A DNA stretch of 64,000 nucleotides, from contig NZ_AP027764.1 of the NCBI RefSeq assembly GCF_036503815.1, forward strand, positions 3,844,001 through 3,908,000, read 5' to 3'. Position numbers and translations under genes: made by a program. The DNA is from Escherichia coli. Lineage in GTDB: Bacteria; Pseudomonadota; Gammaproteobacteria; Enterobacterales; Enterobacteriaceae. The notes under the pieces were generated by a model that saw only the letters and a program-made list of their open reading frames with translations, had not been told where the DNA came from and did not search any database. Positions 43,352-52,790 of the stretch are shown one piece after another (position 1 is the stretch's first letter; every line of letters starts with the position of its first letter).

Positions 43352-44809
43352 GTGTCTGAACTGTCTCAATTATCTCCACAGCCGCTGTGGGATATTTTTG
43401 CCAAAATCTGTTCTATTCCTCACCCGTCCTATCATGAAGAGCAACTCGCTGAATACATTGTTGGTTGGGCAAAAGAGAAAGGTTTCCATGTCGAACGCGA
43501 TCAGGTGGGTAATATCCTGATTCGTAAACCTGCTACCGCAGGTATGGAAAATCGTAAACCAGTCGTCTTGCAGGCCCACCTCGATATGGTGCCGCAGAAA
43601 AATAACGATACCGTGCACGATTTCACTAAAGATCCTATCCAGCCTTATATTGATGGCGAATGGGTTAAAGCGCGCGGTACCACGCTGGGCGCGGATAACG
43701 GCATTGGTATGGCCTCTGCACTGGCGGTTCTGGCTGACGAAAACGTGGTTCACGGCCCGCTGGAAGTGCTGCTAACCATGACCGAAGAAGCCGGTATGGA
43801 CGGGGCGTTCGGCTTACAGAGCAACTGGTTGCAGGCTGACATTCTGATTAACACCGACTCCGAAGAAGAAGGTGAAATCTACATGGGTTGTGCGGGGGGT
43901 ATCGACTTCACCTCCAACCTGCATTTAGATCGTGAAGCGGTTCCAGCTGGTTTTGAAACCTTCAAGTTAACCTTAAAAGGTCTGAAAGGCGGTCACTCCG
44001 GCGGTGAAATCCACGTTGGCCTGGGTAATGCCAACAAACTGCTGGTGCGCTTCCTGGCGGGACATGCAGAAGAACTGGACCTGCGTCTTATCGATTTCAA
44101 CGGCGGCACACTGCGTAACGCCATCCCGCGTGAAGCCTTTGCGACCATTGCTGTCGCAGCTGATAAAGTCGACGCCCTGAAAACGCTGGTGAATACCTAT
44201 CAGGACATCCTGAAAAACGAGCTGGCAGAGAAAGAGAAAAATCTGGCCTTGTTGCTGGACTCTGTTGCGAACGATAAAGCTGCCCTGATTGCGAAATCTC
44301 GCGATACCTTTATTCGTCTGCTGAACGCCACCCCGAATGGTGTGATCCGCAACTCCGACGTGGCAAAAGGTGTGGTCGAAACCTCCCTGAACGTCGGTGT
44401 AGTGACCATGACTGACAATAACGTAGAAATTCACTGTCTGATCCGTTCTCTGATCGACAGCGGTAAAGACTACGTGGTGAGCATGCTGGATTCGCTGGGT
44501 AAACTGGCTGGCGCGAAAACCGAAGCGAAAGGCGCATATCCTGGCTGGCAGCCGGACGCTAATTCTCCGGTGATGCATCTGGTACGTGAAACCTATCAGC
44601 GCCTGTTCAACAAGACGCCGAACATCCAGATTATTCACGCGGGCCTGGAATGTGGTCTGTTCAAAAAACCGTATCCGGAAATGGACATGGTTTCTATCGG
44701 GCCAACCATCACCGGTCCGCACTCTCCGGATGAGCAGGTTCACATCGAAAGCGTAGGTCATTACTGGACACTACTGACTGAACTGCTGAAAGAAATTCCG
44801 GCGAAGTAA
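43352..44809 (+). CDS. pepD: Aminoacyl-histidine dipeptidase (peptidase D)
   Basis: Cytoplasmic zinc dipeptidase (carnosinase-like) that cleaves Xaa-His and other dipeptides. 485 residues, M20 family. Metal ligands and catalytic residues are in LQAHLDMVP (His80, Asp82), GADNGIGMASAL, TEEAGMDG and NTDSEEEG. GTG start at 43352 behind AAGGAGA. Its length and sequence match the K-12 enzyme. Confidence 0.97.
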   Translation: MSELSQLSPQPLWDIFAKICSIPHPSYHEEQLAEYIVGWAKEKGFHVERDQVGNILIRKPATAGMENRKPVVLQAHLDMVPQKNNDTVHDFTKDPIQPYIDGEWVKARGTTLGADNGIGMASALAVLADENVVHGPLEVLLTMTEEAGMDGAFGLQSNWLQADILINTDSEEEGEIYMGCAGGIDFTSNLHLDREAVPAGFETFKLTLKGLKGGHSGGEIHVGLGNANKLLVRFLAGHAEELDLRLIDFNGGTLRNAIPREAFATIAVAADKVDALKTLVNTYQDILKNELAEKEKNLALLLDSVANDKAALIAKSRDTFIRLLNATPNGVIRNSDVAKGVVETSLNVGVVTMTDNNVEIHCLIRSLIDSGKDYVVSMLDSLGKLAGAKTEAKGAYPGWQPDANSPVMHLVRETYQRLFNKTPNIQIIHAGLECGLFKKPYPEMDMVSIGPTITGPHSPDEQVHIESVGHYWTLLTELLKEIPAK

Positions 44810-44819
44810 TTACAATAAT

Positions 44820-44841
44820 GTCCACGCCTGCGGGCGTGGAC
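44820..44841 (+). terminator. Terminator after pepD
   Basis: GTCCACGCC TGCG GGCGTGGAC forms a strong hairpin 10 bases after the pepD stop. Confidence 0.65.
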
Positions 44842-44856
44842 TACTGTTTGAAGCCA

Positions 44857-45099
44857 ATGGCTATCTATATCGAAATAACAAAACATTATGAAACTCATGA
44901 AAAGGTCGCATATTTATATAGCTGCGACCATATTTCATGGGGAGAATTTCTGATCACCAAAGAAAGTTTTGCGCTGGAATCCGTGAAAGAACTTAAGGGT
45001 GAAAAGCAGAATTTTTATATGTTCAGAGCCTGGGGCAAAGTCAGGAAAACATACTTAGCCACGGGAGAATTTCCCCAGGAAACATGTTACGCCGCTTAA
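44857..45099 (+). CDS. Small hypothetical protein after pepD
   Basis: 80 residues from the ATG at 44857; the longer frame begins inside the pepD terminator. The text MAIYIEITKHYETHEKVAYLYSCDHISWGEFLI reads like real protein, but I recognise no family. No signal peptide. It lies convergent with the membrane hydrolase gene, only 8 bases apart. Its absence from the K-12 order here suggests accessory DNA. Confidence 0.5.
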   Translation: MAIYIEITKHYETHEKVAYLYSCDHISWGEFLITKESFALESVKELKGEKQNFYMFRAWGKVRKTYLATGEFPQETCYAA

Positions 45100-45107
45100 A
45101 GTCAGAA

Positions 45108-45632
45108 TCATTTTTTCACGCGTTTTACATTTACCATTTTAGCATTACGCCTGCACCACATGGCAATGGCGGCAGCTACTAATGCCAGTTCCAGTAAAAA
45201 AGACCAGTGTAATAAAAAATTGAGCCACCACGGATGATGTACCGCTGTAATATGAAAGAATGCAAATGGCTGGTTAACGAAAGGCATCAACCACCAGATA
45301 TCACCGACCAGCGTATCGAGTAATAAATGCGCGATACTATTCAGGCAAAACACCACGCCCAACCACGCCGGAAGTTTATTCTTCGCAATTGCGGCCCAGA
45401 CTAATGTCGCCGCCAGCAGAGCAAACCATAATAATGGCCAATGAGACGGGTAAAGATGATGATGTCGTTGCCCGTTATCCACCAGATAACACCAGAAGAG
45501 ATCAAAATCGGGTGCAACGGCCCCGACTAAGCCAATAACCATCGCCCACCGCGCATGACGAGAAATCAGCGGTAGGCGTTTCACTAAAGTACAAGTTATT
45601 AAATATCCAGCCGGAAGATGACCGATAAACAT
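45108..45632 (-). CDS. DUF457/YdjM-like membrane metal-dependent hydrolase
   Basis: 174 residues with four to five transmembrane helices. GHLPAGYL at the N-terminus, APDFDLFW around residue 40-47, and the HHH/YPSHW and HLLLDTL His/Asp motifs are typical of the DUF457 (YdjM-like) membrane-bound metal-dependent hydrolases. ATG at 45632 with AAGGA 6 bases upstream. It follows prfH by 62 bp on the same strand, so it may be co-transcribed with rtcB2-prfH. Substrate unknown. Confidence 0.7.
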   Translation of the reverse strand: MFIGHLPAGYLITCTLVKRLPLISRHARWAMVIGLVGAVAPDFDLFWCYLVDNGQRHHHLYPSHWPLLWFALLAATLVWAAIAKNKLPAWLGVVFCLNSIAHLLLDTLVGDIWWLMPFVNQPFAFFHITAVHHPWWLNFLLHWSFLLELALVAAAIAMWCRRNAKMVNVKRVKK

Positions 45633-45694
45633 GACGAATCCTTTCATTTTTGCCCGCCGCTTTCACGAAGAAAACGGCGGGTGACATTCCTCAA

Positions 45695-46309
45695 TTACAC
45701 AGCGATAAAAGCCATCCCTGTAAACGTCCGTCGCGGGTTGCCACGTTCAATCTGGTGATGGAACATTCGCCGCTGCGATTTCAGCGCCGCACTATTTTCC
45801 TGTTGCTGTTGTTCCAGCTTCCAGGCAATCAGTAATCGCGCCAGTCGCTTGTTAGCATGCTGACTGCGCTCTGACTGAACCTTCACACTAATACCGGATG
45901 CCAGATGCGTGGCGCGCACAGCCGAGTCGGTTTTATTGACATGTTGACCGCCCGGCCCCGACGAACGCAGCGTCTCATAATGGATCGCATCGGATTGCTC
46001 CTGCTCATCTGCAGTAAAACGCCCAATGCCCAGAAACCAGTTTTTGCGCCCATGATGAGGGCGATACGGACTCGGACAAATCCACTGGATAGTGCCACAC
46101 CAGCTTTCGCTTAGTGCCCATGCGTTGTCGCCATCAAGTGAAACCAACGCCGAACGCAGTGTGTCAGAGTAGCGACCCGTTTCTGTTTCCAGCACCGTTA
46201 CCGCGACGTCTTGTCGGGCAGCTTCTTTAATCAGCCTGTCCAGTGCCTTTTTCACTGCGAGACAACATTCTTCCGGCCCCTGAGCTGAGGAGAGTTGCAG
46301 CAAGATCAT
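45695..46309 (-). CDS. prfH: PrfH, release-factor homologue (intact)
   Basis: 204-residue class-I-release-factor-like protein. The GGQ motif is present (SSGPGGQHVNKTDSAVR, about residue 120), and there is no stop-codon-recognition domain. The start ATG at 46309 overlaps the rtcB2 stop as ATGA. PrfH is reported to release peptides from ribosomes cleaved in the decoding centre so that RtcB2 can reseal the 16S rRNA. K-12 has a truncated copy; this one is full length. Confidence 0.92.
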   Translation of the reverse strand: MILLQLSSAQGPEECCLAVKKALDRLIKEAARQDVAVTVLETETGRYSDTLRSALVSLDGDNAWALSESWCGTIQWICPSPYRPHHGRKNWFLGIGRFTADEQEQSDAIHYETLRSSGPGGQHVNKTDSAVRATHLASGISVKVQSERSQHANKRLARLLIAWKLEQQQQENSAALKSQRRMFHHQIERGNPRRTFTGMAFIAV

Positions 46310-47445
46310 CCTTTTTTCCCTCCACTGTTTTTGAGCGTTAGCACCGGACGCAGTCGCGCGACAGGAATAATTAACCCAGCCTGCACCAGACATTGCACCA
46401 CGCTTTCAGCCGATTTATAAGCTTGTGGCGCTTCTTCAAAGATGAGTTGTTTATCGCGACAAATTACCCGGCTGCCAAGTTCAGTACGTGAGAGCTGCGT
46501 CGCTGTGTATTTCGCTGCCAGACGCCCTTTACACTCGGTGCGCCCCCATTTACGCCCAGCCCCATGCGCCAGCGAATGCAATGTTTCCTCACTCCTGACG
46601 GGCTGAACCAGCCAGGAGTAATCACCGCGTGAACCGGGAATAATCACCAGACCGTTGTCATCCGGCGTAGCCCCTTTACGGTGTAACCATCCTTGTTGAT
46701 CGCCGATTCGACATGCGCTAACAAAGTTATGCGCCACATCCAGAACCGAATTTCCGTTGGCCTTAACTTGTTGCATTATGCGCAAAGCGATCAGCTGGCG
46801 ATTAATACGCGCAAACGCCAGCGCATCATCATGTTCCGCAATATAACTTAGCGCGTCGTCACTGCCTTCAGGCAAACCATGATGCGAAAACGAGGCAATA
46901 TGCCGCTGTAAAATAGACTGCCCTAAACCACGCGAGCCGCTATGGACCAGCAGTTGCAGATGCTGCGCATCCAGACCTGACAGTGCAAACAGTTCCGCGT
47001 CGATGATTTGATCAATCTGTTGCAGTTCTGCAAAGTGGTTACCGCCACCGATAGAGCCAAGCGCGCAGCGCCACGGATGCTGTGCAAACGCTGACGGCAG
47101 GTTTTCCTCCAGCCAGCTTTCTTCAGCAACGTCATCCAGCGCAGATAATCGCTTTTCAAACTTATCGGCGTTGTATTTACGCGCGAGAATATCTGTTTGC
47201 CATAGCGCCATGCCGCAGCCGATATCATTGCCGACCAGTGCCGGGTAAAAACGGCCTACGGAGAAGAACGCTGCGCCAATCGGATAGCCGCGTCCGGGGT
47301 GTAAATCTGGCATCCCTACTACGCGTTGCATGTCGGGTAAATTTGCCGAGGTGTGTAATTGTTGGATCGCTGAACTCTCGATCCACAGGTCATCAGATGC
47401 GATGGTAAATACCGCATCGGATAAGGGACGAATATATTTGCCCAT
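46306..47445 (-). CDS. rtcB2: RtcB2, RNA ligase (ribosome repair type)
   Basis: 379-residue RtcB-family GTP-dependent RNA ligase. Metal/GTP motifs are intact: GNDIGCGM (about 73-80), GSIGGGNHFAEL (about 134-145), HSGSRGLG and the guanylylated His in HGAGRKWGR (about 290-298). It is the paralogue that pairs with PrfH rather than the RtcR-controlled RtcB. Coupled to prfH by ATGA. The upstream region contains an ERIC element. Confidence 0.93.
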   Translation of the reverse strand: MGKYIRPLSDAVFTIASDDLWIESSAIQQLHTSANLPDMQRVVGMPDLHPGRGYPIGAAFFSVGRFYPALVGNDIGCGMALWQTDILARKYNADKFEKRLSALDDVAEESWLEENLPSAFAQHPWRCALGSIGGGNHFAELQQIDQIIDAELFALSGLDAQHLQLLVHSGSRGLGQSILQRHIASFSHHGLPEGSDDALSYIAEHDDALAFARINRQLIALRIMQQVKANGNSVLDVAHNFVSACRIGDQQGWLHRKGATPDDNGLVIIPGSRGDYSWLVQPVRSEETLHSLAHGAGRKWGRTECKGRLAAKYTATQLSRTELGSRVICRDKQLIFEEAPQAYKSAESVVQCLVQAGLIIPVARLRPVLTLKNSGGKKG

Positions 47446-47460
47446 GTATCATTCCATTTA

Positions 47461-47585
47461 TACTCGTCATACTTCAAGTTGCATGTACTGCGACTGCGTT
47501 CGTTCACCCCAGTCACTTACTTTAGTAAGCTCCTGGGGATTCACTCGCTTGTCGCCTTCCTGCAACTCGAATTATTTAGAGTATA
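47461..47585. repeat. ERIC (IRU) element
   Basis: About 125 bases with the ERIC core GTCACTTACTTTAGTAAGCTC flanked by CACCCCA and TGGGGATTCAC, and complementary ends around ACTTCAAGTTGCA and TGCAACTCGAA. It is upstream of rtcB2 and may lie in its leader or promoter region. Confidence 0.85.
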
Positions 47586-47762
47586 TAAATATAAAAATCA
47601 GGAAATGGCAGACGAATCCAAGGCAAGAAAAAAAGAATTAATCCTGGAAAGGTCTGCAAAGAGTCATTGATAAAGGATTTTTCATGATTTACCTCCTTGC
47701 AGTTTGTGGAATAAGAAAACGCGCACATATTAGGCGGGCGTTATTTTCATTGCAAGCTGGAT
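47586..47762. other. Intergenic remainder between ERIC and yafP
   Basis: AT-rich sequence with no supported gene. It would hold the yafP terminator and the rtcB2 promoter; I see no strong hairpin. Confidence 0.4.
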
Positions 47763-48215
47763 TTAGTGTTGCGGTTTATATCGCATATGAAAATTAGTAA
47801 ACCACGCTCCCCGGCATTCAACGCGCTGCTGCTTAACTGTCTGAAAACCATAACGTTCAAAAAAGGGTTTTGCGGTTATGCTGGCATCTACCGTTAGTTC
47901 GGATTCAGACTTAATCAATGGTTTTAACAAAGCGCTGGCAACCCCACGGCGGGTATATTCAGGGTCAACAAATAACATATCGATATAATGTTCAATGCGG
48001 GAAATAAAACCAACCGATTGTGCATTAATGACTGCAACCCGCACTTGTGATTTCGCGAGTTTATCTTTCCAGCGAGATTCGTCAATCTGCGCCCAGGCGG
48101 CAATTTGTTGTGGTAAATAATGCTGACTGGCGGTCATCGTAACCGCTCTAATGAAAATAGCGCATAGTTGCTGAAAATCGCAAGGCTGATAGTTTCTTAT
48201 TTGTATGTTATTCAT
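47763..48215 (-). CDS. yafP: YafP, GNAT acetyltransferase
   Basis: 150-residue GNAT-family N-acetyltransferase; the acetyl-CoA motif is DPEYTRRGVASALL (about 86-99). In K-12 it is the last gene of the SOS-inducible dinB-yafN-yafO-yafP operon. Here yafNO are absent, and the yafP ATG overlaps the dinB stop directly (ATGA), so it should be co-expressed with dinB. Substrate unclear. Confidence 0.92.
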   Translation of the reverse strand: MNNIQIRNYQPCDFQQLCAIFIRAVTMTASQHYLPQQIAAWAQIDESRWKDKLAKSQVRVAVINAQSVGFISRIEHYIDMLFVDPEYTRRGVASALLKPLIKSESELTVDASITAKPFFERYGFQTVKQQRVECRGAWFTNFHMRYKPQH

Positions 48216-49267
48216 AATCCCAGCACCAGTTGTCTTTCCATTTGCGGATCCAGCAACGTCACATGCAGCCCCACCAGCCGCACACCGCGCCCGCCACGGC
48301 GTTCATCCCAGGTTTTACGCGCAGTGGCGATCAAGTCAGCTTTATTCAGCCGCGGCCAGACGTGTTCCTGAGTGGTTTGCTGAAAATCGTCGAACTTTAA
48401 TTTCACCCCCTGGCGGGCAATCAGCAAATCAGGTTTTACCTTTGCCAGACGGCGTTCAAGTTCCGGATACAACCGCTCGATAATCGCTTCACATTCAGAC
48501 CAATGATGAATATCTTCCGCCATCGTGCGTTCTACACCGACGGATTTTCGCAACCTTTCGCTGTTAACGTCGCGCTCGTCAATGCCCTGACTACGCTCCC
48601 ATAAAATGCGGCCAAATTTGCCAAAGCGTTTAAGCAACGTCACCAGATCACACTTTTGTACATCGCCGCAGGTCCGCAGCCCCATCGCTTCCAGTTTTGC
48701 CGCCGAGACTTTGCCGACACCGGGAATTTTTGCCAGCGGTAAGGTTTGCAGAAATGCCGGGACGTCCGCCGGCGTAATCACAAACTGTCCGTTGGGTTTA
48801 TTCATATCAGAGGCGATTTTGGCAAGAAACTTTACCGGCGCAATGCCCGCAGAGGCGGTAAGTTGCAGCTCGTTGAAAATCGTCTGACGGATTTCCTGAG
48901 CAATAAGGGTCGCAGAACCGTGGCAATGTACGCTGTCGGTGACGTCGAGATAAGCTTCATCCAGCGACAGCGGCTCAATACGCGATGTGTAGCGAGAGAA
49001 GATTTCGCGGATATGATTTGACGCTTCTTTGTAGGCGTCAAAGCGCCCTGGAAGCAAGGTGAGATGCGGACACAGTTTGAGCGCCATGCCGGTTGGCATG
49101 GCGCTACGCACGCCAAATTTACGCGCGGGATAATTGGCGGTGCTGATCACCCCCCGGCGTTCGCGGCTGCCGCCAATAGCAATAGGGATATCGCGCAGGG
49201 CGGGATTGTCGCGCATCTCCACCGCGGCGAAAAAGCAGTCCATATCCACATGAATGATTTTACGCAT
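48212..49267 (-). CDS. dinB: DNA polymerase IV
   Basis: Error-prone Y-family translesion polymerase. 351 residues with catalytic motifs IHVDMDCFFAAVE (Asp8) and SLDEAYLDVTD (Asp103, Glu104), a helix-hairpin-helix in IPGVGKVSAAKLEAMG, and the C-terminal clamp-binding tail QLVLGL. SOS-controlled through the LexA box upstream. Confidence 0.97.
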   Translation of the reverse strand: MRKIIHVDMDCFFAAVEMRDNPALRDIPIAIGGSRERRGVISTANYPARKFGVRSAMPTGMALKLCPHLTLLPGRFDAYKEASNHIREIFSRYTSRIEPLSLDEAYLDVTDSVHCHGSATLIAQEIRQTIFNELQLTASAGIAPVKFLAKIASDMNKPNGQFVITPADVPAFLQTLPLAKIPGVGKVSAAKLEAMGLRTCGDVQKCDLVTLLKRFGKFGRILWERSQGIDERDVNSERLRKSVGVERTMAEDIHHWSECEAIIERLYPELERRLAKVKPDLLIARQGVKLKFDDFQQTTQEHVWPRLNKADLIATARKTWDERRGGRGVRLVGLHVTLLDPQMERQLVLGL

Positions 49268-49281
49268 TGCTCACCTCTCAA

Positions 49282-49301
49282 CACTGGTAAAGTATACAGT
49301 G
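49282..49301 (-). promoter_or_regulatory. LexA box of dinB
   Basis: CACTGGTAAAGTATACAGTG fits the LexA consensus (CTG-N10-CAG) and is the known dinB operator, 15 bases upstream of the start codon. Confidence 0.9.
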
Positions 49302-49337
49302 ATTTCAGGGTTTGAGAAATGCGTAAAGATTCAGCAT

Positions 49338-50108
49338 TTAACGCGTTCGTTGCGAAAGCACCTGCTGCTTATCCAGCTTTTGCACCAGCGGCTGCACCAC
49401 TTTATCGCCATGCTGACCAAAATATTGATACAACGTATCGGACGCGCTTTTGGTCAGCACCATAATCTCAATGCGCCGATTGCCCGCGCTTTGCGGATTT
49501 TTGGCGTCCAGCAGCATCTGGTCCGCCATCGCGCTTACCTGCATCACTTTATCTTCCGGCATTCCGGCGTCTTCCAGCACCCGACGGGCCGAGAGCGCGC
49601 GGTCACCCGAAAGGTTCCAGTTGTTGTAGATATTGCTTTTATAGGCCATCGCATCGGTATGCCCGGTAATAATAATTTTGTTATCGAGCGAGTCGAATAC
49701 CGGCGCGAGCTCCACCAGCAGCGTTTTAAAGAACGGCATAATCTTCGCGCTGCCGCGTTCAAACATATTGCGGTTCTGGTCGTCTTTAATTAGCACGCGC
49801 AATCCCTGCGGGACAATCTCCATCTCCAGATTCGCTTCCATATGCGCATCACGGGCGATGGTGTTGATACTGGTCGCCAGCTCGCCAAGCTCAGTGGCGG
49901 ACTTCTTCTTCAGTAGCGCCGTTTTCTCGTTGACGTCACGCGCTTTTTTCTCCGTCTCTTCCGGCACCGCCACGGTGGCAGGTTTCGGCGGATGCATCGG
50001 GCTGATTTTATTTAACGGCGATAGCCCGCCGCCATTGAAAATCGACTGCCCGTGCAGCGCGGCGATAATGCTTTCACGCTCAGATTTACTGACGCTGTTG
50101 ACAATCAA
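49338..50108 (-). pseudogene. lafU: lafU, truncated lateral-flagella motor protein (MotB-like)
   Basis: Encodes the C-terminal OmpA-like peptidoglycan-binding part of LafU (IITGHTDAMAYK, GDRALSARRVLEDAG, NRRIEIMV). The N-terminal membrane segment is lost: homology begins at IVNSVSKSERES near 50105, where the sequence switches to the lfhA fragment on the other strand. It is the known scar of the Flag-2 locus deletion. Confidence 0.85.
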
Positions 50109-51807
50109 CTTTATCGTCGTCACCAAAGGGGCCGAGCGTATTTCTGAGGTTTCTGCCCGCTTTACCCTGGACGCGATGCCCGGCAAACAGATGGCGATTG
50201 ACGCCGATCTTAACGCCGGGTTGATCAACCAGGCGCAGGCGCAAACCCGCCGCAAAGATGTTGCCAGCGAGGCCGATTTCTACGGCGCGATGGACGGGGC
50301 ATCGAAGTTTGTGCGCGGGGATGCCATCGCCGGGATGATGATTCTGGCGATCAACCTGATTGGCGGCGTTTGTATCGGGATCTTCAAATACAACCTGAGC
50401 GCCGATGCCGCCTTCCAGCAGTATGTGCTGATGACCATCGGTGACGGCCTGGTGGCGCAGATCCCTTCCCTGCTGCTCTCCACCGCGGCGGCGATTATCG
50501 TCACCCGCGTCAGCGACAACGGCGATATCGCCCATGATGTGCGCCACCAGCTGCTGGCAAGCCCGTCGGTGCTCTACACCGCCACCGGGATTATGTTCGT
50601 GCTGGCGGTGGTGCCGGGAATGCCGCACTTCCCGTTCCTGATGTTCAGCGCCTTGCTTGGCTTTACCGGCTGGCGAATGAGCAAACGCCCGCAGGCGGCG
50701 GAGGCGGAAGAGAAAAGCCTCGAAACGCTGACCCGCACAATCACTGAAACCAGCGAGCAACAGGTCAGTTGGGAAACCATTCCGCTGATCGAGCCCATTA
50801 GTTTAAGCCTCGGTTACAAACTGGTGGCGCTGGTGGATAAAGCGCAGGGCAACCCGCTCACCCAGCGTATTCGCGGCGTGCGGCAGGTGATTTCCGACGG
50901 CAACGGCGTGCTGCTGCCGGAGATCCGCATTCGGGAAAACTTCCGCCTCAAGCCCAGCCAGTACGCCATTTTCATCAACGGCATTAAGGCTGATGAAGCG
51001 GATATTCCGGCGGATAAACTGATGGCCCTGCCCTCCAGTGAAACCTACGGTGAGATTGACGGCGTGCTGGGGAACGACCCGGCGTACGGGATGCCGGTAA
51101 CCTGGATCCAGCCCGCGCAGAAAGCGAAGGCGCTGAATATGGGGTATCAGGTGATCGACAGCGCCAGCGTAATTGCCACGCATGTGAATAAGATTGTGCG
51201 CAGCTATATTCCTGATTTGTTTAACTATGACGATATTACTCAGCTGCATAACCGTTTGTCGTCGATGGCACCGCGCCTGGCGGAGGATTTGAGCGCGGCG
51301 CTGAATTACAGCCAGTTGCTGAAAGTGTACCGGGCACTGCTGACTGAAGGCGTTTCCCTGCGCGATATCGTCACCATCGCCACCGTGCTGGTCGCCAGTA
51401 GCACCGTCACCAAAGATCATATTCTGCTGGCGGCCGATGTGCGCCTGGCACTGCGGCGGAGCATTACCCATCCGTTCGTTCGCAAGCAGGAGCTGGCGGT
51501 GTATACGCTGAATAATGAGCTGGAAAATCTGCTGACCAATGTGGTGAATCAGGCGCAACAGGCCGGCAAAGTGATGCTCGATAGCGTGCCGGTGGACCCG
51601 AATATGCTCAACCAGTTCCAGAACACGATGCCGCAGGTGAAGGAGCAGATGAAAGCCGCAGGTAAAGACCCGGTGCTGCTGGTGCCGCCGCAGCTGCGCC
51701 CGTTGCTGGCGCGCTATGCAAGGTTGTTTGCGCCGGGGCTGCATGTGCTGTCGTATAACGAAGTGCCGGACGAGCTGGAGTTGAAGATTATGGGGGCGTT
51801 GATGTAG
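50100..51807 (+). pseudogene. lfhA: lfhA (fhiA), truncated FlhA-like export protein
   Basis: Carries the 3' about 565 codons of a lateral-flagellar FlhA. Homology starts at INFIVVTKGAERISEVSARFTLDA and continues through the membrane segments and the whole cytoplasmic domain to the natural stop. No authentic start or N-terminal helices remain. Together with lafU it marks where the Flag-2 cluster (some 40 genes in strains such as EAEC 042) was deleted. Confidence 0.87.
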
Positions 51808-52113
<306 letters not shown>

Positions 52114-52611
52114 TTATAAAATGATACGCTCCCCGGCACTAAAATCCGCTACGTCTCCCGCCCAATCGATGGGATATAGCCCTCGCGCGACATCACGATG
52201 GAACGTTGAGAATGGCCAATCACTCACCTGCTTTACCCAGCCATGTTTTACTGGATTTATATAAATATAATCAACATGATGGCGATAATCTTTGGTGTTG
52301 CGGATGGCATGCTCCCAAAAACGCGGTTGCCAGATATTTTTCAATCCGCACGCATGGGTGAATTGCTTTTTAATCTCCCGCCAGCGCGAGGAAAAATCAT
52401 CATCGCTTTCGGGTAATGTCCAGATACAGTGCATATGCTCCGGCAAAACGACCCAGGCGTTAATTTCAAAAGGCCTGTCTCGCTTAACGTTAATAATGGC
52501 GTTACGGAGCATCTGTAACTGAGCGGTCAAAAGTTGGCTTCGACGATTCCGTAAATTTACCGTGAAAAACCATGTTCCCCCCTTTATATAAAAACGACGA
52601 TATTCAGACAT
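52114..52611 (-). CDS. rayT: REP-associated tyrosine transposase (RayT/TnpA-REP)
   Basis: 165-residue Y1 (HUH) nuclease related to IS200/IS605 transposases, which cuts single-stranded REP sequences. The HUH motif is EHMHCIW (about residues 58-64), and the catalytic Tyr is in the VDYIYINPVKHGWV helix (about 114-127). REP arrays flank it on both sides (51808-52113 and about 52696-52790), which is the usual REPtron arrangement. Confidence 0.93.
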   Translation of the reverse strand: MSEYRRFYIKGGTWFFTVNLRNRRSQLLTAQLQMLRNAIINVKRDRPFEINAWVVLPEHMHCIWTLPESDDDFSSRWREIKKQFTHACGLKNIWQPRFWEHAIRNTKDYRHHVDYIYINPVKHGWVKQVSDWPFSTFHRDVARGLYPIDWAGDVADFSAGERIIL

Positions 52612-52695
52612 AGCGACTCCTTTTTCTCAACGGTAAGAAGAAAAGGAAAAGTCGACAATGAGGGTGTGTTATATCGGGAAAGCGGCTCGCAAAAT

Positions 52696-52790
52696 ATTCG
52701 CAAACTCGTAGGCATGATAAGACGCGCCAGCGTCGCATCAGGCATCGGCGCATAACCGCCGGATGCGGCGTACACGCCTTATCCGCCCTA
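52696..52790. repeat. REP elements on the rayT 5' side
   Basis: Two degenerate REP units (TGATAAGACGCGCCAGCGTCGCATCA and ACCGCCGGATGCGGCG with CGCCTTATCCG) lie between rayT and yafL. Confidence 0.75.

Noticed and set aside
43973..44761. 262-codon frame antisense to pepD, and similar long antisense frames in proA, fadE and lfhA
   Set aside because: Shadow frames opposite well-identified genes, with no ribosome sites and no family resemblance.
49678..51807. Single 709-codon protein
   Set aside because: Its first about 140 codons are antisense to lafU, and only the part after about 50100 is homologous to LfhA. The long frame is an artefact of the deletion junction.
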